Numbered from the stretch's first letter, positions 43,497 through 53,501 are shown. The stretch is DNA of 64,000 nt from Sphingomonadaceae bacterium (GCA_025359425.1 JANYGC010000100.1:1-64000); one strand, 5' to 3'. Notes: generated by a model not told the origin, from the letters alone. Program-made: numbers and translations.

Positions 43497-46494
43497 GCGC
43501 GCACCCCTTCAGGTCTATGCGATCGCCGCCCACCGCGGGTTTGCCGATGCTCTGGTCGCGGGTCTGATCCCCCGCTACGCGCATCGCGATTTCGGGCTGG
43601 CGCGGCTGACCCTGCTGCTCCCGAGCAGCCGCGCGATGCGGATCGTAACCGAGGCTTTCGTGCGGCTCTCGGGTGGGGGCATGCTGCTGCCGCGGATGGT
43701 CGCGGTGGGCGATCTCGATCTCGACGAGACGCTTGGGCCGTTGCTCGATCCGCTCGGCGCGGGCAGCGATATCCCGCCCGCCGCCGACCCCACCCGTCGC
43801 TGGCTGCGGCTGGCTGAACTGCTTCGCGCCGAATTGGGTGAGCGTGCGCCCAAGGCGGCAGGTCTGCTGCAACTCGCGTTCGAGACCGGGCGGACGATGG
43901 ACCGGCTCGCGATCGAAGGCATCGAACTGGGCGACTTGTTGCAGGCGCGCGTCGCGGGCATCGTCGGCGATCTGGCCGGACACTGGCAGCAGGCGACGCG
44001 GCTTTATGCCCGGGTGCAAGTGCAATGGCTGGAAGAGCTGGCGACGCGCGGCGAGGTCGATGCGCCGGTGCGCCGCAATTTGCTGTTTGATTATGCCGCA
44101 CGGCGTTGGAGTGAGACTGCGCCGCCCGAACCGATCGTCGCCGCGGGGATCACCAGCGCTTCGCCGGCTTTGGCCAAGCTGCTGCGCGTGGTCGCCTCGC
44201 TGCCCGGTTCGGCGGTGATCCTGCCCGATCTCGATCTCGCGCTGGACGAAGAAGTGTGGTCCGCGCTCGGCTCCGCCGGGATTGCGGCGGCGGGCGAAGC
44301 GGCCCCGTTCGGCGCGATGGATGCCGCGACCCATCCGCAATATCACCTCAAGCTGCTGCTCAACCGGATGGGCGTGGCGCGCGACGAGGTCGATCCGTGG
44401 CATCGTGCGGGACTGGCCGCAGCACCGCCCGAGCGCAGCCGCGCGATCTCCAATCTGTTCCTGCCGCCTGCTGCAAGCGCCGGCTGGGTCGATCTGCCCG
44501 CTGCGCAGCGCCGCCTGTCGGGCGTGCGGCTGATGCAGACCGCGCATCCCGGCGAGGAAGCGCAGGCCATCGCGATCTTGCTGCGCGAGGCGCTGGAAGT
44601 GCCCGAGCGGCGAGCTGCGCTGGTCACGCCCGATCGCGCGCTGGCGGGCCGCGTGGTGGCGCATCTGCGCCGCTGGAATATCGTTGCCGACGACAGCGCG
44701 GGCGTGCCTTTGCCGCAAACCGCAGCGGGGCGAGTGGTGCTGCTCCTCGCCGAAGTGATTGCGACGCAAGCTTCGCCGGTGCCGTTGCTGGCGCTGCTGG
44801 TCCACCCGCTGGTCGGCGCGGGCGCCAATGGCAGTGGGGGGCGGCCCGACTGGCTCGGTCATGCCCGCACGCTCGATCTGGAGCTGCGCGGTCCGCGCCG
44901 CGCGCCGGGACTGGCGCCGCTCTGCGATGTCATAGCCAAGGCGGCCGGGCCGGACGACAAGGCAGGCCTGCAAGCATGGTGGAACGGGATCGCGGCGCTG
45001 CTCGAACCGTTGCTGGGGTTGGACGAGGACCTGTTGCTCGCCGATGCCCTTGGCGCTTTGGCTGCCACAGCCGAGGCCCTGGCAGGGTCGGAGCTCTGGC
45101 AAGGTGCGGCCGGCCGTGACCTCGGCAATTGGCTGGAAGAACTGCGCGGTGCCGCTGCCGAAATCGGCACCACGCTGGCGCCCGCCGATCTGCCCGCAGT
45201 GCTGCGCGGCGCGATGGACCGGGTCGCGGTGCGGCCAGCGTGGGGCGGGCATCCGCGCCTCGCGATCTACGGCCTGCTCGAAGCGCGGATGAGCCGCGCC
45301 GATCTGGTGATCTGCGCCGGGCTGACCGAGGGCACCTGGCCAGCCAATCCCGCGCCCGAACCGCTGCTCCCACCCGCAGTCTTGCGCGCGCTGGGCGTGC
45401 CCGGAGCGGAGTTCCGCATCGGCTTGGCCGCGCACGACCTGGCCGGCGCGCTGGGCGCGCCCGAGGTGGTGCTGAGCTGGGCCGCGCGCGACGAGGGCGG
45501 GCCGGTGATCCCCAGCCGGTTCGTGCTGCGGGTCGAGGCGCTGCTCGGCGAGTTCGCCAAGGACCACCGCGAGCTCCGCGCGATCGATCTCGCGCGGCGG
45601 ATCGACAAGGCGAGCGCAGCGCCGCGCTATCCCCAACCTAGGCCTCGCCCTAGTGCCGCTCAACGCGATGTAGCCTTGTCGGTGACCGCGCTCGACCGGC
45701 TGCGCAGCGATCCGTACCAGTTCTATGCGGGCGCGATCCTGCGGCTGCAGTCGCTCGATCAACTCGATGCCGAACCGACCGCGCAATGGAAGGGCGTGGT
45801 CGTCCACAAGGTCTTGCAGCGGTGGCATGACAATGGCGGGCGCGCGGGCGAGTTGCTCGCGCTCGCCGCCGAGGAGCTGGCCGAGATGCGCGCGCATCCG
45901 CTGGTCCGCTCGCTGTGGTGGCCGCGGCTCGCCAAGGGGCTCGAATGGATCGATGCGGAGATCGCCGAGCTGGAACGAGACGGCCGCCGTGTGCTGGTCA
46001 GCGAGGCGCGCGGCGAGATGGAATACCTTGGAGTGCGGGTCCACGGCCGCGCCGACCGGATCGACCAGTTGACCGATGGCAGCCTCGCGGTTGTCGATTA
46101 CAAGACCGGCGGCCCGCCGACTCCGGCGAGTGTGGAAAAAGGCTTTGCGCTGCAACTCGGCACGCTCGGTCTGATCGCGGCGGACGGCGGATTTCCTGGC
46201 GTGGCGGGCGATCCGGAGCGGTTCGAATACTGGTCGCTGGGCAAGCACAAGGACAGCCATACCGGGTTCGGCTACTCGGCCGAACCGATCAAGGAGGGTC
46301 GCAAGAAGACCGGCTTGCTGCGCGAGGAGTTCCTGAGCAAGACCGAGGAATACCTCGGCGAGGCGATCAAACGCTGGATCATTGGCGACGAGGCCTTCAC
46401 CGCGCGGCTCAATCCCGACATCGGCGGCTACAACGATTTCGACCAGTTGATGCGGCTCGATGAATGGCAAGCCCGCAGCGAGCGCGAGCCATGA
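43489..46494 (+). CDS. addB: double-strand break repair protein AddB
   Basis: This 1001-residue partner of AddA is an alphaproteobacterial AddB. The N-terminal ATP-binding region is degenerate (LLLPSSRAMRIVTEAF, no GKT). The C-terminal nuclease domain has the VVVHKVLQRWHD helix and the VVDYKTGGPPTP catalytic motif. The Fe-S cysteines known from Bacillus AddB are absent: the usual first one is replaced in SDPYQFYAG. TTG 43489 is the only start that fits the family length; it overlaps murU by eight bases. The pair processes DNA ends for RecA. Confidence 0.93.
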   Translation: MAERAPLQVYAIAAHRGFADALVAGLIPRYAHRDFGLARLTLLLPSSRAMRIVTEAFVRLSGGGMLLPRMVAVGDLDLDETLGPLLDPLGAGSDIPPAADPTRRWLRLAELLRAELGERAPKAAGLLQLAFETGRTMDRLAIEGIELGDLLQARVAGIVGDLAGHWQQATRLYARVQVQWLEELATRGEVDAPVRRNLLFDYAARRWSETAPPEPIVAAGITSASPALAKLLRVVASLPGSAVILPDLDLALDEEVWSALGSAGIAAAGEAAPFGAMDAATHPQYHLKLLLNRMGVARDEVDPWHRAGLAAAPPERSRAISNLFLPPAASAGWVDLPAAQRRLSGVRLMQTAHPGEEAQAIAILLREALEVPERRAALVTPDRALAGRVVAHLRRWNIVADDSAGVPLPQTAAGRVVLLLAEVIATQASPVPLLALLVHPLVGAGANGSGGRPDWLGHARTLDLELRGPRRAPGLAPLCDVIAKAAGPDDKAGLQAWWNGIAALLEPLLGLDEDLLLADALGALAATAEALAGSELWQGAAGRDLGNWLEELRGAAAEIGTTLAPADLPAVLRGAMDRVAVRPAWGGHPRLAIYGLLEARMSRADLVICAGLTEGTWPANPAPEPLLPPAVLRALGVPGAEFRIGLAAHDLAGALGAPEVVLSWAARDEGGPVIPSRFVLRVEALLGEFAKDHRELRAIDLARRIDKASAAPRYPQPRPRPSAAQRDVALSVTALDRLRSDPYQFYAGAILRLQSLDQLDAEPTAQWKGVVVHKVLQRWHDNGGRAGELLALAAEELAEMRAHPLVRSLWWPRLAKGLEWIDAEIAELERDGRRVLVSEARGEMEYLGVRVHGRADRIDQLTDGSLAVVDYKTGGPPTPASVEKGFALQLGTLGLIAADGGFPGVAGDPERFEYWSLGKHKDSHTGFGYSAEPIKEGRKKTGLLREEFLSKTEEYLGEAIKRWIIGDEAFTARLNPDIGGYNDFDQLMRLDEWQARSEREP

Positions 46495-49400
46495 GCGGCG
46501 GTGGCAAGCTGTTCCCGCTGACCGCCGAGCAGCATCCTGCGGTCGATCCGGCTGAAGTGGTTTGGCTGTCAGCCTCGGCCGGGACCGGCAAAACTCAGGT
46601 GCTCTCGGCACGAGTGTTGCGGCTGCTGTTGCAGGACGGGGTCAGCCCGTCGCAGATCCTCTGCCTGACTTTTACCAAGGCCGGTGCGACCGAGATGGCC
46701 TCGCGGATCAACGGCGTGCTGGCGCGCTGGGTCCGTTCGAAGCCTGAACCGCTGGCGGCCGACCTGAAAGCAATTGGTGCGGACTTCGGCCCCGACGCGC
46801 AGGCGCGGGCGCGGCGGCTGTTTGCCGAAGTGCTCGATTGCCCGGGCGGGGGTTTGCGGATCGATACGATCCACGCCTTCTCGCAGTGGCTGCTCGCCGC
46901 CTTCCCGCATGAGGCCGGGCTCACGCCGGGCGCCAAAGCGATGGAAGACCGCGAAAAGGCACTGCTGCTGCGCGAGGTGCTGGCCGACATGCTGGTTGTG
47001 GCCGAGGCATCGAACGATGCAGCGACGCTGGGCACAATCGAGGATTTGTCGGTCCGGCTCGGCCCCGATGCGGTTGAAGCATACCTCCTGCGCTGCGCCA
47101 AGGTGCTGGAGGTCTGGAAGAACTGGCCGCCGCCGATGGGCGCGCGGGTCAAGCAGCTGATCGGACTGCCCAGCGCTGCCAGCGCGGACGATTTGCCGGC
47201 CCTGTGCGGCGACGCTGTGTTCGATGTCGATGCGCTGCGGTTGTGCCGATCAGCCTATTGCCAGTGGAGTGCCAAGACCGGGCAGGATGGCGCGGCGGTG
47301 ATTGCCGACTGGCTCGCGGCTAGTCCGGCGCAGCGGCTCGAAATGCTGCCAGCGCTGCACAAGGTGTTGTTCAACAAGGACGACAGCATCAGCAACTTGC
47401 GCTCGTTGCCCAAATTCGAGGAATATTTCGAACACGCAGCAGCAGCCGTGCTTGCCTCCAGCCTCGCCGTGCGCGACCGCCAGGTGCTCCTGGCCCTGGC
47501 CAAGTGGCTCACCCCCGCGCTCGAATTGGGGCGCAAGTTCGCATTGGCATGGGATGACGCGAAGGCGCGCGCCGGGCTGATCGACTTCGATGACCAGATC
47601 CGGCTGGCCGCCGGGCTGCTCAATACCAAGGACCTGGCGGGCTGGATTCGCTACAAGCTCGATCGGCAGCTGGATCATATCCTCGTCGATGAAGCGCAGG
47701 ATACCAACGCCGCGCAGTGGGACATCATCAATGCCCTGATCGATGAATTCTTCACCGGGCTGGGGCAGCACGGCGACAAGCTGCGCACCCTGTTCGTCGT
47801 CGGCGATACCAAGCAAGCGATCTTCGGCTTTCAGGGCACCAGCCCCGAAAACTTTGTCAGCGCCAAGGAGCGCGTGCGCCAGAACATGCTCGGGCTGGCC
47901 GAAGGTGTGACGTCGTTGCGCAATGACCAGCGGGTGCGCGACCTGCAGGATCTGGGCTTGGGACAAAGCTTCAGATCAGCCCGCCAAGTTCTTGAATTCG
48001 TGGACATGACTATCGCCCGGATCGGGCCTGTCGAGTTCGGTCTGAGCGACCAGGCAGTGGTCCATGTCGGCGAGGAGCGGCCCGGGCAGGTGGTGCTGTG
48101 GCAGGTCGTCGGCGGCGAAAGCGATGACGGCGACGCGGGCAGCGAAAGCGATGACGAAGGTGGCGAGACCTGGCTCGCGCCGACCGACCGGCAACTGGCC
48201 GACAAGATCGCCCGGCAGGTCCGCCAATGGCTCGATACGGGCTTCCCGCTGGTCAAGGGCGAGCCTGAAGGCACCGCGCGGCGCGCCACGGCGGGCGACG
48301 TCATGGTGCTGGTGCGCAAACGCAAGGCGCTCGCAGGGCTGATCGTCGCGCGGCTGCACGCGGCCGGGGTGCCGGTTGCCGGGGTCGACCGGCTGCGGCT
48401 CGCTGCGCCGCTCGGGGTGCGCGATCTGATCGCCGCCTTGCGTTTCGCCGCGCAGCCGTTCGACGATCTCAACCTTGCCTGCCTGCTCACCTCTCCGCTG
48501 ATCGGGTGGAGCCAGGACGACCTGCTGGCCTACGGCTATCGGCCCAAAGGCGTGCAGCTGTGGCGGCACCTGCTCGATCAGCGCGGCGCGCCGGTGGTTG
48601 CCGGCACGGTCGCGCACTTGCTCGAGCTGCTGCGCCAGGCCGATTTCGAACCGCCGCAAGCGCTGCTCCACTGGTTGCTCACCGGGCCGTGGCAGGGCCG
48701 GCGCAAGCTCGTCGCCCGGCTGGGCAGCGAAGTGGACGATCCGATCGACGAACTGCTCAACGCCGCGAGCGCCTTCGCCGCAAGTGAAGTGCCCAGTCTG
48801 CATACGTTCTTGCGCTGGTTCGAGGCGGGCGACGGCGAGCTCAAGCGCGAGGCGGGCAAAGCGGCGGACGAGGTCCGGGTGATGACTGTCCACGGCGCCA
48901 AGGGCCTGCAGGCGCCGATCGTGATCCTCGCCGACGCGGCGGACAATCCCAACCCAGCGGGGCGTCGCCGCACGCTCTCGCTGCCCGATCCGGCGGCTGC
49001 GGCGAACGAACCCGAGCGGCTGATCCCGCTCCCGCCGCTCGCCACCGCCGACCGCGCCGGGGTGATCGCGGCGGCCGACGCTGCGGCGAAAAAGGCCGAG
49101 ATGGAGGAGCACTGGCGGCTGCTCTACGTCGCCATGACCCGCGCCGAGGAAGCCCTGTTTATCGCTGGATCGCTGACCGCGCGCGAAGATGCACCCGCGC
49201 CCGACAGTTGGTACGCGCGGCTTTACGGACTGTTCGAGGCCGACGAGCCCGAGGCCGACGACATCTGGGGCAAGCGCTGGGTGCACGGCGCAGCGCCGGC
49301 CTTTTCGCTGCCGCCGCCCGAGCAGGCGAGCGGTGAGCTGGAATTGTTGCCGCCGTGGCTCGAAACCCCGGTCGCCGCCGAGCCGCGCCCGCCGCGCCCG

Positions 49401-49979
49401 TTGGCACCGTCGTCACTGGGTCAGGACACCAGTGGCGATGCGCCGTTCGCGCTGGGTGGTGATTCAGCTGCGGCGCGGCGCGGGGTGCTGATGCACAAGT
49501 TGCTCGAGCGCTTGCCCGATGTGCCACCAGCCGATCGCGCTGCCGCAGCACAGATATGGCTCGCGCGCGCGGGCGGTGAATTTGCCGCCCCGGCGCGCGC
49601 CGAGATGATCGCCTCGGCGCTGGCAGTCCTCGCGCATCCAGGCTGGACCGAACTGTTCGCGCCCGGTTCGCTCGCCGAGGTGCCGATCGCCGCGACTGTC
49701 GGCGGGCAAGTCGTGGCGGGGACGATCGACCGGCTGCTGATCACTGGCGAGGTCATCCGCGTGGTCGATTTCAAATCGGCCCGGCGGCCGCCCGGCAGTC
49801 TCGATGGGGTTCCGGTTGCGATCCTGCGCCAGATGGCCGCTTATGTCGCCGCGCTCGAGGTGACTTATCCCGGCCGCGCGGTGCAGGCGGCGGTACTCTA
49901 CACGCAGGTTCCGGTGCTGCTCGAATTGCCGCCCGCGCTGCTCGCCGCACACAAGCCCGGTTTGATGGCGGCGGAGTAA
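46491..49979 (+). CDS. addA: double-strand break repair helicase AddA
   Basis: This 1162-residue UvrD-like helicase-nuclease has motif I SASAGTGKTQVLSARVL, Ia LCLTFTKAGATEM, motif II HILVDEAQDTN, motif III VVGDTKQAIFGFQG, motif V TVHGAKGLQAPIVILAD and motif VI YVAMTRAEEAL. The C-terminal RecB-type nuclease domain has MHKLLERLP and VVDFKSARRPP. It overlaps addB (ATGA). With AddB it forms the RecBCD-equivalent end-resection complex. Confidence 0.97.
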   Translation: MSGGGKLFPLTAEQHPAVDPAEVVWLSASAGTGKTQVLSARVLRLLLQDGVSPSQILCLTFTKAGATEMASRINGVLARWVRSKPEPLAADLKAIGADFGPDAQARARRLFAEVLDCPGGGLRIDTIHAFSQWLLAAFPHEAGLTPGAKAMEDREKALLLREVLADMLVVAEASNDAATLGTIEDLSVRLGPDAVEAYLLRCAKVLEVWKNWPPPMGARVKQLIGLPSAASADDLPALCGDAVFDVDALRLCRSAYCQWSAKTGQDGAAVIADWLAASPAQRLEMLPALHKVLFNKDDSISNLRSLPKFEEYFEHAAAAVLASSLAVRDRQVLLALAKWLTPALELGRKFALAWDDAKARAGLIDFDDQIRLAAGLLNTKDLAGWIRYKLDRQLDHILVDEAQDTNAAQWDIINALIDEFFTGLGQHGDKLRTLFVVGDTKQAIFGFQGTSPENFVSAKERVRQNMLGLAEGVTSLRNDQRVRDLQDLGLGQSFRSARQVLEFVDMTIARIGPVEFGLSDQAVVHVGEERPGQVVLWQVVGGESDDGDAGSESDDEGGETWLAPTDRQLADKIARQVRQWLDTGFPLVKGEPEGTARRATAGDVMVLVRKRKALAGLIVARLHAAGVPVAGVDRLRLAAPLGVRDLIAALRFAAQPFDDLNLACLLTSPLIGWSQDDLLAYGYRPKGVQLWRHLLDQRGAPVVAGTVAHLLELLRQADFEPPQALLHWLLTGPWQGRRKLVARLGSEVDDPIDELLNAASAFAASEVPSLHTFLRWFEAGDGELKREAGKAADEVRVMTVHGAKGLQAPIVILADAADNPNPAGRRRTLSLPDPAAAANEPERLIPLPPLATADRAGVIAAADAAAKKAEMEEHWRLLYVAMTRAEEALFIAGSLTAREDAPAPDSWYARLYGLFEADEPEADDIWGKRWVHGAAPAFSLPPPEQASGELELLPPWLETPVAAEPRPPRPLAPSSLGQDTSGDAPFALGGDSAAARRGVLMHKLLERLPDVPPADRAAAAQIWLARAGGEFAAPARAEMIASALAVLAHPGWTELFAPGSLAEVPIAATVGGQVVAGTIDRLLITGEVIRVVDFKSARRPPGSLDGVPVAILRQMAAYVAALEVTYPGRAVQAAVLYTQVPVLLELPPALLAAHKPGLMAAE

Positions 49980-50054
49980 AGCTTTTTGTGACGGGCCGTT
50001 GCCTTCGCGGCATCACCGCCTAGATTGGGTGCAACACTTTCGAGGAGAATTCAA

Positions 50055-50375
50055 ATGGCCACCAAAGCCGTAACCGATGCCACTTTCGCCGCCGATGTCC
50101 TGCAGTCCGACAAGCCCGTGCTCGTCGATTTCTGGGCCGAATGGTGCGGACCCTGCAAGATGATCGGGCCGAGCCTCGAGGAAATCAGCGAGGAGCTGGC
50201 CGACAAGGTCTCGGTGGTCAAGATGGACATTATGGAAAGCACCGACACCCCAGCCAAATTCGGGGTGCAGTCGATCCCGCTGATGGTATTGTTCAAGAAC
50301 GGTCAACCGGTTGCGCAAAAGCTGGGCGCTGCGCCCAAGAGCCAGCTCAAGGCCTGGCTTGAGAGCGAATTGTAA
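50055..50375 (+). CDS. trxA: thioredoxin
   Basis: This 106-residue thioredoxin has the redox motif FWAEWCGPCKMIGP and the cis-Pro in SIPLMVLFKNG. It supplies electrons to ribonucleotide reductase, peroxiredoxins and others. CGAGGAG precedes the ATG at 50055. It lies 75 bases after addA and may have its own promoter. Confidence 0.97.
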   Translation: MATKAVTDATFAADVLQSDKPVLVDFWAEWCGPCKMIGPSLEEISEELADKVSVVKMDIMESTDTPAKFGVQSIPLMVLFKNGQPVAQKLGAAPKSQLKAWLESEL

Positions 50376-50384
50376 ACTCCCAGA

Positions 50385-50505
50385 TCCCGTTCGTGTCGAG
50401 CGAAGTCGAGACACTGCGCGTGGCATCTCGACTTCGGCCCTTGGGCCGAAGTTTATCCTGAGCGCGGCTGCCAAGCCGCAAGCCGAAGGGCTCGATGCGA
50501 ACGGA
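50385..50505. repeat. complex inverted-repeat element after trxA
   Basis: The stretch contains CCGTTCG near 50390 and CGAACGG near 50500 as outer arms. Inside are GTGTCGAG/CGAGACAC-like arms and a CTTCGGCCC/GGGCCGAAG hairpin (50432-50451) followed by TTTATCC that may end the trxA transcript. It looks like a dispersed REP-type element. Confidence 0.6.
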
Positions 50506-50511
50506 TGTGGT

Positions 50512-51315
50512 TTAGATTTGGTCTAACCTTGCGGCCAGTCCATGCCACAGCGCCGGGCTGGCCGCGCCGATCAGGCCGGGGAGGTGCGCTTCATCGACCC
50601 GGTAAGCCCGCCCATCGCGCCGCGCCGCCATGCCGCCAGCCTCGTTGACAAACAGCACTCCGGCGGCGTGGTCCCACGCCAGCGTGCGCTCGAAAATCGA
50701 GCAGTCGTTCACCCCCAGCACCAGCCGCGGATACTGCTCGGCGGCGCAGCGCGGGATGTCGACCAGCGTGTAATGCGGGGCGATATGCTGCTTCATCGCG
50801 GCGCGCTTGGCTTGATCCATGAAGACTAGTGAGATCGCCGCAATCGGCGGCTCCTGACCGGTTGAGCGCGCCGCAACCCGCTCCTCACCCAGCCATGCCC
50901 CGCCGCCGCGATGCGCGTGGATCAGGCGGTGCGAGAGCGGATCGTAGATCCATCCGGCAATCGTCTCCCCCGCCTCGGCCAGCGCGACCATTACCCCGAA
51001 CGGCGGTGCGCCGCGCGCGAAGTTGTTGGTCCCGTCGAGCGGGTCGACGATCCAGCACAGCGTATTGCCCAGCCGGTCGAGCAAGGCGGGATCGGCAAAT
51101 GCGGCTTCTTCGCCAACGATGGTCGCCTCGGGCAGGATCTTCGCCAGTCCCTCGGCAAGGATCAGCTCGGCTTCCTTGTCGGCAATGGTCACCACATCGT
51201 CGGCGGCTTTGTCGTCGATCTGGTCGGCGGTGAGCGTCTGCCAGCGCGGCAGGATCGCGCGGAGTGCGGCATCGCGCATCAAGGCCGCGACCGGGCCGGT
51301 CAGGGCTTTGGTCAA
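50512..51315 (-). CDS. inositol monophosphatase family protein
   Basis: This protein of about 267 residues has the IMPase/FBPase-fold metal motifs GEEAAF, WIVDPLDGTNNFARG and WDHAAGVLFVNEAGG. Substrates in the family include myo-inositol-1-phosphate, histidinol-phosphate and 3'-phosphoadenosine 5'-phosphate; which applies is not clear. TTG 51315 overlaps the argJ stop (TTGA) and gives the normal length; ATG 51279 is the alternative. Confidence 0.88.
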   Translation of the reverse strand: MTKALTGPVAALMRDAALRAILPRWQTLTADQIDDKAADDVVTIADKEAELILAEGLAKILPEATIVGEEAAFADPALLDRLGNTLCWIVDPLDGTNNFARGAPPFGVMVALAEAGETIAGWIYDPLSHRLIHAHRGGGAWLGEERVAARSTGQEPPIAAISLVFMDQAKRAAMKQHIAPHYTLVDIPRCAAEQYPRLVLGVNDCSIFERTLAWDHAAGVLFVNEAGGMAARRDGRAYRVDEAHLPGLIGAASPALWHGLAARLDQI

Positions 51316-52538
51316 GAGCGGTAATCCGCATTGATCGAAATGTAGCCGTGCGTCAGATCGCAGGTCCACACGGTCGCGCGGCCATCGCCGAGGCCGAGAT
51401 CGATCTCGAGCAAAATCTCCTCACCCTTGAGGTGCGCGCTGACCGGCACCTCGTCATAATCGGCGAGCGGTTGGCCCTCGCGCGCTGCCCACACGCCGCC
51501 AAACCCGATTGAGAGCTTGTCGCGGTCGGCCGGTTCGCCCGCCTTGCCCACCGCCATAACCACGCGGCCCCAGTTGGCATCTTCTCCGGCGATTGCGGTC
51601 TTGACCAAGGGCGAATTGGCCACCGCGAGCCCGATCCGCCGTGCGCTGTCGTCGCTAACCGCACCGGTCACGCTGACCGCAATGAACTTCTGTGCGCCTT
51701 CGCCGTCGCGCACCACCAGTTGTGCGAGCTGCAGGCAGACATCGCGCAGTGCTGCGGCAAAGGCATCGGCGCCGGGGCTGTCGAAGCTGGTCAATGGCGC
51801 ATTGCTTGCCGCACCGGTGGCGAAGGCCAGCACGGTGTCGCTGGTCGAGGTATCGCTATCGACGGTGATGCAGCTGAAGGTGCTCTGGTTGGCTGCGCTG
51901 AGCAGCTGTTGCAGGAAAGCGGGTGCCACGGCGCAGTCGGTAAACACGTAGCCTAGCATTGTCGCCATATCGGGCGCGATCATGCCGCTGCCCTTGATGA
52001 TCGCCGCGAGCGTCACCTTTTTGTCGCCGACCATCGCGGTGGCGCTGGCGCCCTTGGCAAAGGTGTCGGTGGTGCCGATGGTGTTGGCGGCATCTTCCCA
52101 GCCGCACGGCGCGGCTTCGAACACTGCACGCAAGCCCGCCTGGGCTTTGTCGAGCGGCAAGGGCACGCCGATCACTCCGGTCGAGGAGACGAACACCTGT
52201 TCGGGCGGGCAGCCCAAGTGCGCTGCGACCTGCGCCAAAATCGCTTCGACTGCTGCGCGCCCGCGATAGCCGGTGAACGCGTTGGAATTTCCGGCGTTGA
52301 CCACCAGTGCGCGGGCCTGGCCCTGCGCAATGTTCGCGCGGCCCAGATCGACCTCGCTCGAACAGCAGACGTTGCGCGTGAACACCCCGGCGACCGTCGT
52401 TCTCTCCGCGAGTTCGACATAAGTCAGGTCGCAGCGGCCCCAATCCTTGTACCCCGCCCGCGCCACGCGCAGCGTCACCCCGCCAATCGGCGGCATCGCG
52501 GGAAACGGGCGGGCGAGGGGCGAGACGGCATCGGACAT
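51312..52538 (-). CDS. argJ: bifunctional glutamate N-acetyltransferase/amino-acid acetyltransferase
   Basis: ArgJ recycles the acetyl group in arginine synthesis by moving it from N-acetylornithine to glutamate. The 408-residue proenzyme self-cleaves before the Thr in PDMATMLGYVFTD. The STGVIGVPLPLD, NAGNSNAFTGYRG and C-terminal CDLTHGYISINADYRS segments are typical. ATG 52538 fits the family; the frame beyond it lacks family sequence. It is coupled to the IMPase gene. Confidence 0.96.
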   Translation of the reverse strand: MSDAVSPLARPFPAMPPIGGVTLRVARAGYKDWGRCDLTYVELAERTTVAGVFTRNVCCSSEVDLGRANIAQGQARALVVNAGNSNAFTGYRGRAAVEAILAQVAAHLGCPPEQVFVSSTGVIGVPLPLDKAQAGLRAVFEAAPCGWEDAANTIGTTDTFAKGASATAMVGDKKVTLAAIIKGSGMIAPDMATMLGYVFTDCAVAPAFLQQLLSAANQSTFSCITVDSDTSTSDTVLAFATGAASNAPLTSFDSPGADAFAAALRDVCLQLAQLVVRDGEGAQKFIAVSVTGAVSDDSARRIGLAVANSPLVKTAIAGEDANWGRVVMAVGKAGEPADRDKLSIGFGGVWAAREGQPLADYDEVPVSAHLKGEEILLEIDLGLGDGRATVWTCDLTHGYISINADYRS

Positions 52539-52601
52539 GGGTGAGGCATTAGGATTGGCCGCGCGGCGGGGCAAGCGGTTGCTTGCCGCCGTCACCCCCA
52601 C

Positions 52602-53480
52602 TCAGCGCGCCAGCCCGATCAGCGCCATCGGCGCAATCGCGGTGAAGAAGTTGATGTCCCAATCGAGCTGCTTGCCGCCCGCGACCGGCTTTGCGCCGTG
52701 TTCGGTGTTGTTTGACAGGATCACGCCGTCGGTGGTCAGCGTAAAGTGCCCGTTGACTACCGGAAAGTCCTTCACTTCCGCGGCAGGTTTGCCGTCCTTG
52801 GGAGCCAACATCTGGCTGAAGATTTGCGCAGCGTTGCCGCCGGGCATGGCCATTGCCGCCTGCTGCATCAAAGGCGAATCGATCCGGACTTCGCCGTTGG
52901 CGCGGCGGTTCAGCACGATGAACGGCAGGACCTGGGGCATCCGCTCGATCGTCGGGAAGGCGTAATCGTATGTCAGCTGACCGGCGATGGCATATTCGAC
53001 GTCGTAAATGCCGCCGCCCTGGTAAGTCACGCGTTTGAACCCGGCCTGTCCGCTCAGCCGCTGGGCAATCTCGGCTGCCGACTTGGGGTCGTTCGGGTCG
53101 ACCCCGCCGAGCGCCCTGACGATCATGTCCTTGTCCCTGGCGTCGCGTTCGGCAGCGGTCTTCTGCTCGGCTTCCCAATCGGTCTTCTGCGCGGCAACTT
53201 CGGCGGCAGTGCAATCGCGCTCGGTCGTTTCGTCCTTCTTGTAACAAGTCGAGGGCGAAAATTCGGCCTTGGTCTTTTGCGCCATGGCGATTTCGGCGAG
53301 CCGCGTCAGGCCGAGGATCACGATCTGGCCGTTGTAGGTGTAAGTGAAGTGGCCGTCCTTGCGCAGATCAAGCGTCGCGGCGAACTTGCCCGGCAGCACG
53401 AGGCAAGCAGACAGCAACAAAGCGCAAAGTGCCACTACAACGGCTGCACTGGTGCGCCGAACATTCCGCAAATCAAGCAT
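52602..53480 (-). CDS. predicted lipoprotein, unknown function
   Basis: This 292-residue protein has a lipoprotein signal (CALLLSAC; lipobox LLSAC, acylated Cys at residue 26). The mature part starts with beta-rich sequence (ATLDLRKDGHFTYTYNG), continues with a charged helical stretch (about 90-130, Glu/Lys/Ala-rich) and then a second beta-rich region (VKDFPVVNGHFTLTTDGVIL). No family was recognised. It lies just upstream of argJ in the same direction and may be separately expressed. Confidence 0.75.
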   Translation of the reverse strand: MLDLRNVRRTSAAVVVALCALLLSACLVLPGKFAATLDLRKDGHFTYTYNGQIVILGLTRLAEIAMAQKTKAEFSPSTCYKKDETTERDCTAAEVAAQKTDWEAEQKTAAERDARDKDMIVRALGGVDPNDPKSAAEIAQRLSGQAGFKRVTYQGGGIYDVEYAIAGQLTYDYAFPTIERMPQVLPFIVLNRRANGEVRIDSPLMQQAAMAMPGGNAAQIFSQMLAPKDGKPAAEVKDFPVVNGHFTLTTDGVILSNNTEHGAKPVAGGKQLDWDINFFTAIAPMALIGLAR

Positions 53481-53501
53481 CGAAAGACCCCCCGGTTGGC
53501 C

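Noticed and set aside
43462..46611. 1049-residue open frame on the minus strand opposite addB
   Set aside because: Long antisense frames are expected in high-GC coding DNA; it lacks any family motif and addB on the plus strand has clear ones.
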